Shown here: piece after piece, positions 37,745 to 50,024 of the stretch | Layout of the letters: every line of letters starts with the position of its first letter | Position numbering within the stretch: the first letter of the stretch is position 1 | Assembly (NCBI GenBank): GCA_035578175.1 | Contig: JAQMRL010000001.1 | Location: forward strand, 53,653,553-53,717,552 | Direction: 5' to 3' | Source of the DNA: Catonia carolina | Taxonomy: Eukaryota; Arthropoda; Insecta; Hemiptera; Achilidae | DNA length: 64,000 nt | Program-made: the position numbers and the translations under genes | Notes under the pieces: generated by a model | Told to the model about the DNA's origin: nothing | The model's database searches: none | Seen by the model: the letters and a program-made list of their open reading frames with translations, nothing else

Positions 37745-38105
37745 TTTGTTTTGTTTTATCCCTAATGCGTGTAGGTTACAATTTGTTCGATTGAGAACAA
37801 TAAGCAACCCCATGACCCAATGATATGTATGACGTTTAAATGAGCTGTAATCTCGTACATACCCAGGCCGGCCATTCCTGAGAGAGTATGGTTAATTGAC
37901 TCCCAACCATCAAAGTACATTGGTAACCTACCACTGTCGTCTAGTATTCAAATTCGTATAAAAGAACCAATTATACTATATACTAGGATTTAAACTAGGA
38001 ACGTCCGTCTCCGAAAATCAGCTGTCAGAAAAGCTGTCGAAAAGTCAGCTAAACAGCTGTCTTGCGGCGACGACTTTTCTTCTAGACTAGACCAACCCGT
38101 TGGTT
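37745..38105 (-). repeat. SINE-C copy (tRNA-derived)
   Basis: On the minus strand the element starts AACCAACGGGTTGGTCTAGT, a tRNA-like head with A-box-like TTGGTCTAGTCTAG. A B-box-like AGTTTAAATCC lies about 100 bases in. The body continues ACCAATGTACTTTGATGG, TCAATTAACCATACTCTCTC and GTTGCTTATTGTTCTC, ending near 37745. The stretch between head and B box contains several GACAGCT/CAGCTG repeats, probably a local expansion (normally this spacing is about 30-40 bases). The 30.7-kb copy shares the body. Confidence 0.7.
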
Positions 38106-38952
38106 ACTAAACGAATGACGTAAACAAATTACTAAAGGATTTGTTCATGGATTCGTTGATAGTGGGTTTAAGCCTAATTTGAAAAAAAACCAAAGCGGCG
38201 TGCGATGGACTCATGTATGGAAGGCGACAGAACGGCGGAGAACAACTCTTCAAAATTGCGTATAATATACGTTGTGTATACATGACAATGCGTTTTGCCA
38301 GCCATAACAATAATTTAATCCTGACACTACTATGCGCAGCACCGGTTTCCTTCCAGGATAGTTTGTCAACCCAAAACATCGTCTATCGGAAAAGAGAGTT
38401 TTTTAATTCTATCAAAAAATATATAATTATTTTTAATTTAATTATATTACTTATATCAAATAATTTGCCGAATAATATTTATTTGAATGTTTAGTAAATT
38501 AGATTGTGAGTTTTGAAAGAATTGTAATGCGATGATTAATAAAAATTTGTTTTTATTATTCTTTTAAACTTTTTTTCTTAACACAATACAATATTTATTT
38601 ATAACTTGTTTTGTTTATTTTCTTAACCGGTGGACGCGAAATTGATAGCAGATGTGAAACTGACGTCCTTGTAAGAATATACATAATATACGTATATTTT
38701 TACATAGGGGCGTAGCGAGAGCACTCTGGTGAGAAACTCTCCAAGGTACGGTGTATAAAATAGTTTCAAAACACCGCCATTTCGCATCCGGTACCAAAAT
38801 TTATTTATTTTTTTGTGTCTCTCTGAGTAACAATAAAATTCTCAAAAAATAAATATAGTTGCCCGAAACTATGTACTTTAGTTTAAAAAAATTATGTCCG
38901 AAAACCATGTCACAATAAATTTTTATTAAGTTTTTGTTAAGGATTACAATTT
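38106..38952. other. Interval with GC-richer patch, no gene proven
   Basis: Overlapping antiparallel frames at about 38107-38494 lie in a GC-richer patch, but neither shows a known domain. From 38629 there is GGACGCGAAATTG, the reverse complement of the motif repeated at 32.16 kb, so 38.6-39.0 kb may be part of the same dispersed element as 31.8-32.2 kb. Confidence 0.35.
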
Positions 38953-38993
38953 CTAATTTTCTAAAAAAAAAAAACCTGAGAATATACGGTATA

Positions 38994-39035
<42 letters not shown>

Positions 39036-39068
39036 ATATATATATATAAACTATATATATATATATAT
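38953..39068 (+). repeat. Shared A-tract/TA-repeat module, copy 2
   Basis: CTAATTTTCTAAAAAAAAAA followed by CCTGAGAATATACGGTATAT and (TA)n with two TAAAC interruptions. It is the same block, orientation and adjacent microsatellite as at 31819. The expandable TA tract would extrude a cruciform easily. Confidence 0.85.
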
Positions 39069-40110
39069 AGTTTAGCTCGTAAGTAGCTAAACAATTACGT
39101 CTTGTTGGATACCTCCGTTTTGGCATTCAAACTGTACAATCGTTGTCCAATAAATTGATTATCAAATAATTTTTGTACGATACCAGCCGTTTTCGTACGC
39201 TAACATAAATTTTTTTTTTACTGCTTAAGTAAATAGAAAGTTCTTAATACGATTGTTTGTCATGTACTAGATTGCAGCTGTTGGTGCTCTCGGAGGACTT
39301 TTGACTGAAAACTATAAATAATTTATTTAAATACATGAGTTACTGGATGAACCCCACAACTAGATACCGCAGGTCCAGACTGGTTTGAAAACGGTTGTTA
39401 TAAAAAAAGTTTGTTTTGTAGCGATAATTTTGATTCCAGTCAGAGGTACCAGAAGAATTGTTTAAATTTTATTTCTAGTCGTTTTCATTTCTGCTAAATG
39501 AGTGTTCTTCAATTTAAACGACTGTGTATTGACCTATTTGTTCGTTGTTAAAACTGCAAATATAAATCGTTCAGATATTATAGTTACACAGGGTGCATAA
39601 AGTTTTAACATACGAACAGAGAGACATGGACAAAAGATGACGGTCTATGATTGTTTGTACACTAAAACGGTACTGTAATAATAACCAAAAGCCTCTCATT
39701 TAAATCTTAATTTAGTAGAGGTCGTCCGGTAGGACAGAGGGCTAAAATATGACGGAGTTCTTCCAGAGGTCGGTCATTAGAGTCCCTCTTTTACTTCCTT
39801 TTTATTCGATCTGAACATGCGGATATATTCTCTGTTCCTTGAATTTCAATTAATAGAACCTCCCAGGATTAGTAGGTCAAAAAAATGTGTCCAGAATTTA
39901 TTTCTTAACCACACAACATAATTTTCTCTTCATTTATGAAATATTTAATCGTATAGACACCTAAACAGTAACGAATTTATCAATACTGCTTCTGAACTAT
40001 ATTCATCATCACTACAACAGACATCAACCTCACTTCAATCTGCCTTCATAGCAAAATTTTACTGAATAAAAATCAAGATTTTTAAAATACAAAATTCAGG
40101 TGTATTTGAC
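39069..40110. other. AT-rich interval, nothing certain
   Basis: At about 39720-39795 a stretch (GGTAGGACAGAGGGCT ... GTCATTAGAGTCCC) faintly recalls tRNA A and B boxes and may be an eroded SINE of another family. It is too weak to call. No coding region is seen. Confidence 0.35.
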
Positions 40111-40595
40111 CAGCAAATCAGCGGCGGCCTTTCAGGTGAAGTAGGTGAAGAGGCTCTTCACCTATTTTCTGGATAGTATCGAGATTTATTTCTCTCACAA
40201 TATAAGTATAATTTCTATTATAATTATTGCATCTGCTTAGAACGCTTTCTAATGTTTTAAACAACCCTTGCAATTGCCTCAATATAAGTAATAAATGCCC
40301 AAGTGAAGAGTTAGCCGGGTGGTAGTGCTTCTCTTCCAGCGCGAGCGGGTTGCCATGACAACAGAAATGTCAGCAGCAAATAATTACATCTAGCTCTGCG
40401 CACCCGTTCCCGAATAGTAAAGAGATTGCGGCGGGTTGATTAGCCTACTGCACCCGCATGTTCTTTGTACGTGCATTTCAATTTTTTTTAACACTGGAGT
40501 CTCGCGGATACTTATTAGTAATAGCCTATACTAGTTTTTCTCGGTGTTCTGCAACTCTACCTATTTTTGAAGCACTACCCGCCACTGCTGCAAAT
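40111..40595. mobile_element. hAT-like non-autonomous transposon
   Basis: The left end CAGCGGCGGCC starts at 40119 and the right end CCGCCACTG finishes at 40587. As inverted repeats, CAGCGGCGG and CAGTGGCGG match in 8 of 9 positions, and this terminal sequence is usual for the hAT superfamily. The flanks CAGCAAAT (40111-40118) and CTGCAAAT (40588-40595) form an 8-bp target duplication with one mismatch, the length expected for hAT. The 469-bp interior is GC-richer than its surroundings and has no transposase frame, so it would have depended on an autonomous partner. Confidence 0.75.
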
Positions 40596-41559
40596 TTAAT
40601 AATTTGTGTTGTATAATTTTTCGCACGATTAATCGAGTGGTCAGAGGAACAAACTGTTTTGTACTCGATAACTAATAGGTCTAATTCAATTAAAAATATA
40701 TAACACTACCAGCAGAAATCAACAATAAGCTCAACAGCTGTTCATCATATCTACGTTCTTAAATGTACGTATTGATTTATTCAATCAATTTTTTATTCAT
40801 AAAAAAGAAACAACAAAAATAATCTAACAAAAGGAAGAAATAACAATTTTTTAATAAATGCTAAACCGTGAGATTAGTACTATCCACGCTCATGTCATCG
40901 AAAATGAATAGAGAGATTCGATAACCGTTCGTTCTTTTAAACAATACTTTTTGGTTATTTACATTGAACTTTCATAAAAAAGTTTGTTTATTAAAATTAT
41001 CAAATAAGATAGTAAAACCCATTTAATAATCTATTTAAAGAATGTAGGCCTACCACTAAAAATTAACGAAAAATTTTAACTAAATGGTATTTTATATGTT
41101 GTTACAATGAAACGCTCCTTTGAGTATTAAACGTTCGACCTCATTTAGGCCTACTATAGTCAATATAAGATCAATAGGCAGTTACCACTTGCCAAACTGT
41201 TATAAAGACAGTACATACAAGAACAACAAGCAAACGCCATTTAATTTGAAAAGAGGTAACCATTATTTTTACGATTCTTGACACATAAGTACAGTAAAAT
41301 AAATACAAAAAGATGAAATAGTAGGCCGAACAGAGTCACACAATGTTAGTCGACCGACCGTACGTTCATCCCCGAATTAAATATAAGAAGGCAACAGCTG
41401 AAAATGTAAGCTTGATTAAATGAAATTTGGTAAATACTTAAAAACAAAACAGCGGACGGAATGGGATACAACGGAATTCAATGTAGACTTTATAAGAAGT
41501 CACTTTCTTTGTTTAATGCCCGAATTCTTTCCACATAAATACAAATGTAAACGATGAAG
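40596..41559. other. AT-rich interval, nothing recognised
   Basis: No gene or repeat was identified. Confidence 0.4.
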
Positions 41560-41657
41560 GGTAATAGATAAAAATGACTGATGAAAACATGCCTGATCGC
41601 GAATCAAATCCGATACCCTGGAGTACAAGCCAGCTGAACTGACCAAAAACCGGCCAA
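41560..41657 (-). repeat. SINE-B copy, diverged
   Basis: The minus strand reads TTGGTCAGTTCAGCTGGCTT, then ATTTGATTCGCGATCAGGC and TTTTCATCAGTCA. These align with the head of the better copy at 49.9 kb (TGGTCAGCGCAACTGGCT, GTTCGATTCCCGGTCAGG, TTTTTTTCATCTG). Both promoter boxes carry substitutions. The 3' tail is not recognisable. Confidence 0.6.
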
Positions 41658-43124
41658 ACAAAAGTCACTTACCATTCTTTTTCTAAGCTTTTACGACATC
41701 ATGGGATTACTTAAGTTCAATTTCTGGGCCATTTCATTCTGTAATCGGTTCTTCTTATTCCCGAAGCGTTGTTTTATTTTAGCTTCTTTCTTTTCACTCA
41801 CATCTTTTTGAGGTGTTCCGACCTTTGGCGCCTGTTCTCGTCCGAATACACCCTGTTAGATTCCTTTCTAGTTTTAGGCTCAAATGTTATCACGTTAGTT
41901 TTAATTAGCTAGTCGTATTTTCCAGATTTATCATATAAGAAAATTATTTTTATACAACATTCTCTAGATCAGAAATAAATTTAACGGAATACGGTATATT
42001 TTTGCTCTACTTACTTTCTTGAGAAAATGCTTCTTTTAAAAATAAAGAAAGTGAGAAGTAATGAAAGGGAGAAGATTAAAATTAAGTATTTCCTTAATAT
42101 CCAAGTAAGAGAAAACTAAAATAATTTGTTCGTTTAGAAAATAACTGATAAGAAATAAAATTTCATTAAATAATGATGTAACACCCAGGAACTCAAATAC
42201 GAATATCCTTAACCGGTAATGTAATAAACCTTTAATACGCGTAATTACAAAAACCGCTAATAAAGGAATCAAGAAAATAATGGAAAACTAAAAAACTTTG
42301 GAAAACCAAAGCTTAACCACTGAAAAAGTAATTAATGCATTCCAATGACTGAATGAAAACCAAGATACCAGGAAAATAACACGATTTTTTGTAGACCTAC
42401 AGGAATATAAACTGTTGTATACCCAAGTATATAAAGATAGCATTAATTAATAAAACAATTCTACAAAAATGATCCATAATATCATACGTGATTTCACTGC
42501 TATTAAACTTTATTCGGTAAAAATTACTACGACGACAGCAAAAATAATCACAAATCCCACAAAACGAAATAATTTTTTAAAAAGTTCCAATTCGTTTGAA
42601 AAATAAAGTAAATTCTATAAAAACTGAATGAGAAACCGTATTATGTACATTTCTTAAAAGTACATCAACAAAATACCCTTTTCTTAAAAATATTTTATTA
42701 CCTAAAGATTGAGTGCACAAGCGAATGATATTTTAAATATTTATACCCTGCTATGAATTATTCAAAAATACGGAGTATGAAATATTGCCTAAGTGAATTA
42801 AAATTTATGAATACCGAATGAATAAATATTACTTTTAAGATATTACTGTATAGTATCAGAAAACTCATGCAGAAGATATTTTTTACCATTTCACAAAACA
42901 ACAATTAATAATCAATATACTTTTCATTTAATGAATACTTACTACATTTATTCAAAAATTAATATTCATTACCTATATTTATGGTTTTGTTTAATTTTCA
43001 TGTTTATTGTTCACAGCAAGTAAATTTATATTTAACTAATTTTTCATTAAGTTTTTATATATGACCCAATTGTGTTTGTTTGTCTTCTTTGGAAATTTTA
43101 TACTACATGCATTTATATGTAACT
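41658..43124. other. AT-rich interval, nothing recognised
   Basis: No gene was found. The open frame at 42036-42272 (minus) is isoleucine, leucine and phenylalanine-rich and without motifs. Confidence 0.4.
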
Positions 43125-43172
43125 GGTCGCTAATGACCTCGTAGTCGATGCGATCTTAAATAAATAAATTTA
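43125..43172 (+). repeat. SINE-A 3' fragment
   Basis: Only the tail of SINE-A is present: GGTCGCTAATGACCTCGTAG, then TCGATGCGATCTTAAATAAA. The 5' part, including the tRNA-like head, is missing, as expected for a truncated retroposon insertion or later loss. Confidence 0.65.
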
Positions 43173-43639
43173 TAACAGAATGATAATAACCGGGCTTCTA
43201 TTTTTTAATATTTTCATAACCTATAGTCCGGTTGGTAAACACAACAGGCGAGTGAACGAATGTTTAACATATAGCGGTTACCTCTATTAGTCCCAATATC
43301 TTATAATTTTTTTAGCTTTCTTGGAGTGCCTACATCATTTATCATAATAATGCTGCTTGTCACAAATTACATGACACACGATTATTGCTCTTTTATAGAT
43401 TTAGCAGTTTGGCAGAGGCCACCCGCCAATTGATATAACATGTTTGGTGAGACATGGGCTCTGCTTTCTCGATGCACAGTGGTTCTAGAGCAAACAGGAA
43501 CGGTAGGGTAAGTCAGTAACCACTTTAAAACCGGATGCTAGTCAATAAACATCGTGCGCTCTAGAAATTGGTGAAAACATCAGTTATTTGTTTACGAATT
43601 AGTACTTTTCGGTAGATATAGGTTTACATTTTAACTATA

Positions 43640-43998
43640 AAATTATTTGCACTCGATCTGCTAGTTCCAGGGCTACAAAAAATAGTTGTGTTTCTCATCA
43701 CATGGTCAGCCAATTATATGGCAGAATCATTTTAAGAACAGAACAGGTAGAGGGGTAAACTGACACAGAGTTATCTCCTCTGATTAATGAATTTCATTAT
43801 ACAACCAGACCTAGTGCCGAAAGAAGTGAAAGTATCATTTGCAAGTTGGAAAGTAGATGCTTTTCCGTAGGCATGCTGAAAAGCATACTTTTCCACTCAG
43901 TAAGGAAGGCAATGGTAAACCACCTCACCCCTCATTTTACTTAGTAAAGCCTCTAGAGGTTCAAACCAGTCTTTCGGCTGATGACCTAAACAAAAACA
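43640..43998 (+). repeat. R1 interspersed repeat, copy 5
   Basis: From AAATTATTTGCACTCGATCT through CATGGTCAGCCAATTA, TTATCTCCTCTGATTAATGA, TTATACAACCAGACC and GAAAAGCATACTTTTCCACT to GAGGAAGGCAATGG-like sequence and CTGATGACCTAAACAAAAAC. It lacks the first 20 or so bases (GGTGGAGTG) found in copies 1, 2 and 4. The 3' end is the best preserved of all copies. Confidence 0.8.
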
Positions 43999-46739
43999 CG
44001 TTTCTGATAGTTATCTATTAACATCATACGTTTCACCTACAATTTTTTTTATTTAAAGTTCTAGTTATTACTAATAGTCCATTCAAACATAAGAACCAAT
44101 CCTTTTTAACTATAATTTTTTTTTGTTAAAAAACTAACTAGAATAGAACTTGTCAACCTAGGATATTAGCAACAGGCAGGCAGGCGCCTTCGCTCCCCTC
44201 CGTTTCAGTTGACCTCCTCCTAGTAACAGTGTTCCCACATTCAACATCACATACTATATCTTAAGAAAGAATATACACGGAGAATTTTGGTTTACTAGTA
44301 CTTTACAGGCTGAGCAACAGAAATGACCTTTCATAACATTATTTCTTAACTTAATATTTTTGTTTTTTAATAAATTACTATCAACCAACAATATATTGGA
44401 GGGAATAATAAAACTCAAAGAGGTTGTGCCAAAATATTGTTTTTCTTTTGCTGAATGATGTCATCAGATTTCATAATGAACAAAATAATCTGTTTATAAT
44501 GTAGTTTTCGTAAAATAATTTCTTAATTATTTCTTATTAAACTTATTCGATTTTATGATTATGTAATAGCGCCCCCGGCCACAAACAGAATGTTTACAAA
44601 ATCTTAATATCCGTCATTTGGAAGCTATTCACGTATTACTTAATAATTACTGTATTGTAACAAAACCACATATTATTTTATATGTGTGTGCAATTTTGAA
44701 CGTCTAATTGAACCGAATTATAGCTGGAAATCGTGAAATTTCGTTGATAAAACATATTTACTCTGAATAAATAAACATTAAAATAAACATGCTTTAAATT
44801 TACACTGTCAATTTCTGGAATCTGTTTTTTTAACAAGTTCCCAAAAAATATAAAAATTTTACTAGTTGAAGACCTTAATCGGATAGTTAAAAATCGTTAA
44901 AAAATCGCTTTTTACAATGAACAGGAAATTTTTAAATTATTGTAGAGAACATATATTTTTAAATAAGTAGGCTATTAATTTTTTCGATTTCATATTATTA
45001 ATGTACGTAATGAGTCTACTATAACTGAGTTATAATTGATAAAACGTAGGCGTGTTTCTTTTCATAGCTGTATAGTAGTAAGTAGTCATAAGTAAATTAT
45101 ATTAGCGAACCTTAAAAACGGACAAAAGTTTAAAAATAATAAAGTACAAAGGAATGGCAGCAAATTAATTAGTAGTTCATATATTTTGTATTTTATTTTT
45201 ATTAATTCTAAGATAAGTTAACAATACGAAATTTAACAAATAAAATAAAAAAAATTTCAAAAAAAATGTATTTAAATTACATTTAACCAGTAATGGTTAA
45301 ATCAATGGGTTATGCGACTATAACCCATTGATCTTAAATCTGGCTACGCAGACTCTCCCAAAAAATCCAATAAGACGACTAAAACGTCGATGGAGCCGGG
45401 ATCTCCTCAATCAACGTAGTACTGTAATTGACTATCCATTACAGTGTTCTAAATGCTGCACTTAATGCTACACTTATCTATTCACGTCGGAGTTCTGTCA
45501 CTGGACTGTGTCTCCACTCACGTTTATTTACTTAACATGTTAATTTTTTCATATTTTGTGTTATCACATTCAGTGATTATTTCTAACAGATAGTGAAATT
45601 CCTAAATAAAGAAAAAAATTACATTTAAAGTTATTATTATAAATTAAATGCCCTACTATTTGCAAGTTACTATTGTTAAACTACTTATTACTGATGACGT
45701 TTTAGCCAAGAACGAAAAGATGTAGGCCCACTCGGTTTGATAGAATAAGACATGAAGTGCAAGATTGGAATTGGATATCGTCATCTCAAAAAATGAGATA
45801 AAAGAATATCGTGAAGTTTAAAGACAGCACATGTAAAGGATGTGAACTCAAAGGATACCTCTGTTAGTCTAATCTTATGCTCCAAAGCTTCGAAGAATAA
45901 AAAGATTTACAAGTTAATAGTACTATAGCCTAAAAAAGGTCACTAGTATGAAGTTATAGTCGGATTTCTTCGCTGTTTTCTATTAAGCTAATGGATGAAA
46001 TCTTTGGATGATGTTCGAATCTTGACTAGCATTTTGTGGCGTATTTTAAGATTAAATCGACTAATAAAGGTTTATTTATCTATTTATTTAAGACACTGCA
46101 TCAATGCGCAGCGACGAAACGTTGCAAAGTACGTCGATGAAACTGTCTAGTTTTAAAATAAATTTTATATAAAATATTTCAAAAGTAATAATGTACCATA
46201 TAGGTGCTTTAAACAACTGTATTACAAACAAAATTAGTTAACAGTGATTATATTATTAAAATACTGTTAAAAGTTCAGTAAACAGACAGATGTTTTAAAG
46301 TGAATTAAGATGGAGGGGATGGATGATGAGATAAAAGTCATGGAGGAGGAACAAAAGGTCAAATTTAAATGATAATTAAATTATCTTCGTAGTTGTCGCT
46401 GCTGTAATCAATATCATTACTGAATGAAATGAATGAAAGGTCAACAATTAAAAAGATCAAATTAAAGGTCAATTAAAATAATAACATTAAGTAACGCGTA
46501 ATGAATGAACGGACCAATTCATGTATACACAGTCCGCTAGAAGATCTAGCTTATCTAATTAAACCAATGCGTCGAGTTTACAGCAATGTTATGTTACACA
46601 GTAGGCCTACTATGCTGTTAATAAAAAAATACAGAAATATATTTTATAGACATCAAAAAGAACTAAAATAAATAAATGAAACCCAAGATACATTCAATTT
46701 TCCATTTGTTTACATATAGTACATTTTTTCCAATTTGAT
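43999..46739. other. AT-rich interval; one hairpin, one coding-like fragment
   Basis: A perfect 13-base inverted repeat with a 6-base loop (ATCAATGGGTTAT/GCGACT) lies at 45301-45332. Directly after it, about 45340-45450, the plus strand reads LATQTLPKNPIRRLKRRW then SRDLL. This relates to the fragment at 24.3 kb, so a shared decayed element of unknown type is likely. Nothing else was recognised. Confidence 0.4.
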
Positions 46740-46950
<211 letters not shown>

Positions 46951-49069
46951 ACATAGATAGTGTCTGGCGCCAGATGAAAAATAATTCACACAAATTTTTG
47001 TTCAATTGTAAACAAGTAATATCAATAATATAATAAATAATTTAAATTTTACAATTTTGTTAAAAAAATATAACAATTTCGATTATATCGAAAAACAATT
47101 CTATTTTATTGTTTTTAATTGGCCAGTAAAACAGGTTGGTAAGATAATGATAGACCTTTTGAAAAAACGGATTTCATTAAATTTGGTTGGAATGTGTACA
47201 AATGTTTATTTAATGTCCAAATATTTGATTTATTGTGCATTTGTAGCAAATAACCCGTTAGGCACAACGCTCACAGATTACACAAGAAGTGTTCTGATAA
47301 CAACATGACTGCAAAATGATAATGATGTAATAATGTTATCACTTAAAATTTACCAAACGAATTTTATTGTAACTTATATCTGTAGACTAGAATGTCGTCG
47401 TTGTGTCAACATTTATTAAGAAAATATTGAGTCTTTCTGCCGAATGAGCAGAGAAACATTAAAGTTATTGGTGGAAAAAAATATTCTTCGATTAAAAGAA
47501 AAAACTATACTACTGGGCATCAGTAACACATGAACGTTTTTTTAGGTTAAGGTAGGTGATATATTTTAAAATGTTGTGCAGTTCAATTAAATTACTAATA
47601 CATACAATAAAAAGGAAACAATTGTGATAATAACAAAATCCATTTTTAATTGGTTCAAAATAACTTTAATTAAACGTGTGAAACATACGTGAAATTGCAA
47701 AATTCCCGTTTCGCTCATTAAATGTTCAGTGCAGAAAACATTTTAAATGTTTGTAACTTATGTACCTTTATAAAATTACAATTTATTAAACCAATTAGTT
47801 TTTAACTAGATTTCGTAAACATTACTGCAATTGTTTTCTTTTTTAAAATTGACCATATAATTATTGCTTTTGGGAAGAATAATGATCAAACTAGTAGATA
47901 TTTTTTGAAAAATATTAAGAACCACTGTTGACAAAAACTCGAAATTAAACATACTCGAAAAATTACATGGTAACATTTAATAATTTTAACCCAGCTATTT
48001 CTACAAGCAAAAGTCCTCAGTGATTCACTTATTCGTCACTAGATCTATAACTTCATGTTTATAATAAAGAGGCTAAAATTCGGCACATTTATTTCTTAGA
48101 GGTTGAATAGAAAAACAAAGGAATTTTAATTTCTATCACTTGTGTAAGGGGTAAAAGGAAGCGACTGCCTTCAAGTAATAGCTACACATTATTTCTATAC
48201 TTTCCGACTCATTACAAAATTTAAATCGGTATTCATATTCTGCAAGTGGTACCTAGGAAAAGTAAATCAATCGAAGAGAACCAATCGCTTTTAAGAGATA
48301 TAAAGGGGTAACAACCTTAAAGTAACAAATATTGTTCTTCCCGAAGACCTGTAATTCTGGTATCGGCTATCTAGAATATCATCGGATATTCTAAAAGAAT
48401 ATCTAGAAAAGTAAAGTGTGGAGTAAACCGGAAAAAGCATTGAACCAGTTTATTAACAGCAGCTCACTGAAGCTAGTAATAACTTGTATTATAAATTAAT
48501 AAGACCTGAATATTATACGAAGTAGCAAGATATAATAATGCACACATTAGAAAAGCAGTTTTCCATAGAAGTCCTGACAAAAACTATCAATAGAACTTTA
48601 GGAAAATAATTAAATGATACTTACAAATTATTGTTTTAATCCCAATTGTTTTTATTATTGAATAAAATATAACTTGTTCATCCCCTCAATTGAATTTACC
48701 AACTGCAGGAATTTATTACTTTAAAAAACTTTAATCGGTGAGGTATAGCAATAGTACGGGTAAAGATATGTGAATGCATAAACAACCCAAGATAAACAAA
48801 TAAGTTAAGCGCACATCTACCGGATATTTAAAGAAGGAATCCACAAAATAAACAAATACTTTTCACTTGATGTTCAAGCTATTTCAGTCCATTCATATCT
48901 TTCCTATGACGTAATCATGACGCCTTCAAAAAAGTTTAACCTCTAATAAGATTTAAAAAATTTAACCTCTTTTAAATACTAGTTATAATTGCATCGGAAG
49001 ACTACAATTTAAGTACGGATCCTTAAATTCTGAGACGGCTTGAAAAAAAAGTGAATTTTAAATACCTTC
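46951..49069. other. AT-rich interval, nothing recognised
   Basis: About 2.1 kb without a recognisable gene, repeat partner or RNA. The 83-codon frame at 47057-47308 has no domain I recognise. Confidence 0.4.
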
Positions 49070-49236
49070 TTTTTAATTTATTTAAAGACGCATCAACAGC
49101 TCGGTTATTAGCGTCTAATGTGGGTTATATAGCAGTAGCTTTCAACTTGTGAAAAATTTCCAGACCCTACTCGGAAATCGAACCCGGAACCTACACGTTG
49201 TAGGCTAGCGCGCTATCACTACGCTAAAGAGGCGGC
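49070..49236 (-). repeat. SINE-A copy (tRNA-derived SINE)
   Basis: The minus strand begins GCCGCCTCTTTAGCGTAGTG, with the B box GGGTTCGATTTCC, the body GACGCTAATAACCGAGCTG and TTGATGCGTCTTTAAATAAA at the 3' end. It is full length and, with the 7.3-kb copy, the best guide to the family consensus. Confidence 0.8.
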
Positions 49237-49643
49237 CAGAATATTTTTTATCATTAAAACTATCTTACATCTGTATCTGAATCAATTCTGTATTATCGTC
49301 ACGATGATATGAATAATAACATAAGTGACTAAAGGATGTAAACCACCCACCGATCGAGCTTCTACGCTACGCGTTATCTTTAGAGGATAACATACTAATA
49401 TTCAAAACGGTCATGACACCAGTCAGAACTTAACGAAGTACAATATAATGGGTTCTGTTAAACTGTCTCAAAAAATCTTAACTACGTACAATAAATAACA
49501 CAATGTCCCTACTACGTCACCAACCGCGTACTACACAACAGCTTACTTTTACCATACGTAACAGACTAAGCAAAAGTCCTTTAGTAAATTTGGTAAAAAT
49601 GAATTGTAATGAATCAAAAAACTGAAAAACATTTTCTTCTATT

Positions 49644-49657
49644 GGGGGGGGGGGGGG
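49644..49657 (+). repeat. Run of 14 G
   Basis: A homopolymeric G tract inside strongly AT-rich sequence. It could be a true tract or be length-uncertain in the assembly. Confidence 0.9.
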
Positions 49658-49860
49658 TATATGAATATCTTATCTATTTTACTGCAGACCTACTAATGCC
49701 TTCTTCACATTCCATCACCAAACTTTCTAAACACTGCGTGATAAATGTAAACAAATGACGCAATCGGTTATTACAAATCTAAAACATCTTTCCCAGAACA
49801 AATATCGAAAAAATGTTCACATTTGGAATCCGCATAATGTTGAGTATAATCTTAGTGTTA

Positions 49861-50024
49861 ATTTTTTTTATTGAGTGATGATGCCTACATAATCCTTGGG
49901 CTTGTGCGTAGTTAATGGTATGAGGTAATTTACAGATGAAAAAAATGCCAGACCTGACCGGGAATCGAACCCGGGACCCCGGCATAGTAGCCAGTTGCGC
50001 TGACCACTACACCACAGGCCGGCG
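49861..50024 (-). repeat. SINE-B copy with intact tRNA-like head
   Basis: The minus strand reads CGCCGGCCTGTGGTGTAGTG, then GTCAGCGCAACTGGCT, and B box GGGTTCGATTCCCGG, followed by CAGGTCTGGCA. Both polymerase III boxes are intact and about 40 bases apart, as in a tRNA. Partial acceptor-stem pairing (GCCGGCC with GGTCTGGC) remains, but the anticodon arm is poor. A SINE body follows, ending ATGTAGGCATCATCACTCAA and an A-rich tail. The long tail argues against a functional tRNA gene. Reading frames across it (49779-49985) are artefacts. Confidence 0.8.

Noticed and set aside
39715..39800. Fourth tRNA-derived SINE family
   Set aside because: Only a faint resemblance to A and B boxes and no second copy in the window.
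49944..50024. tRNA gene on the minus strand
   Set aside because: The promoter boxes are good, but the anticodon arm pairs poorly and a SINE body with A-rich tail follows, with a diverged relative at 41.6 kb. I call it SINE-B.
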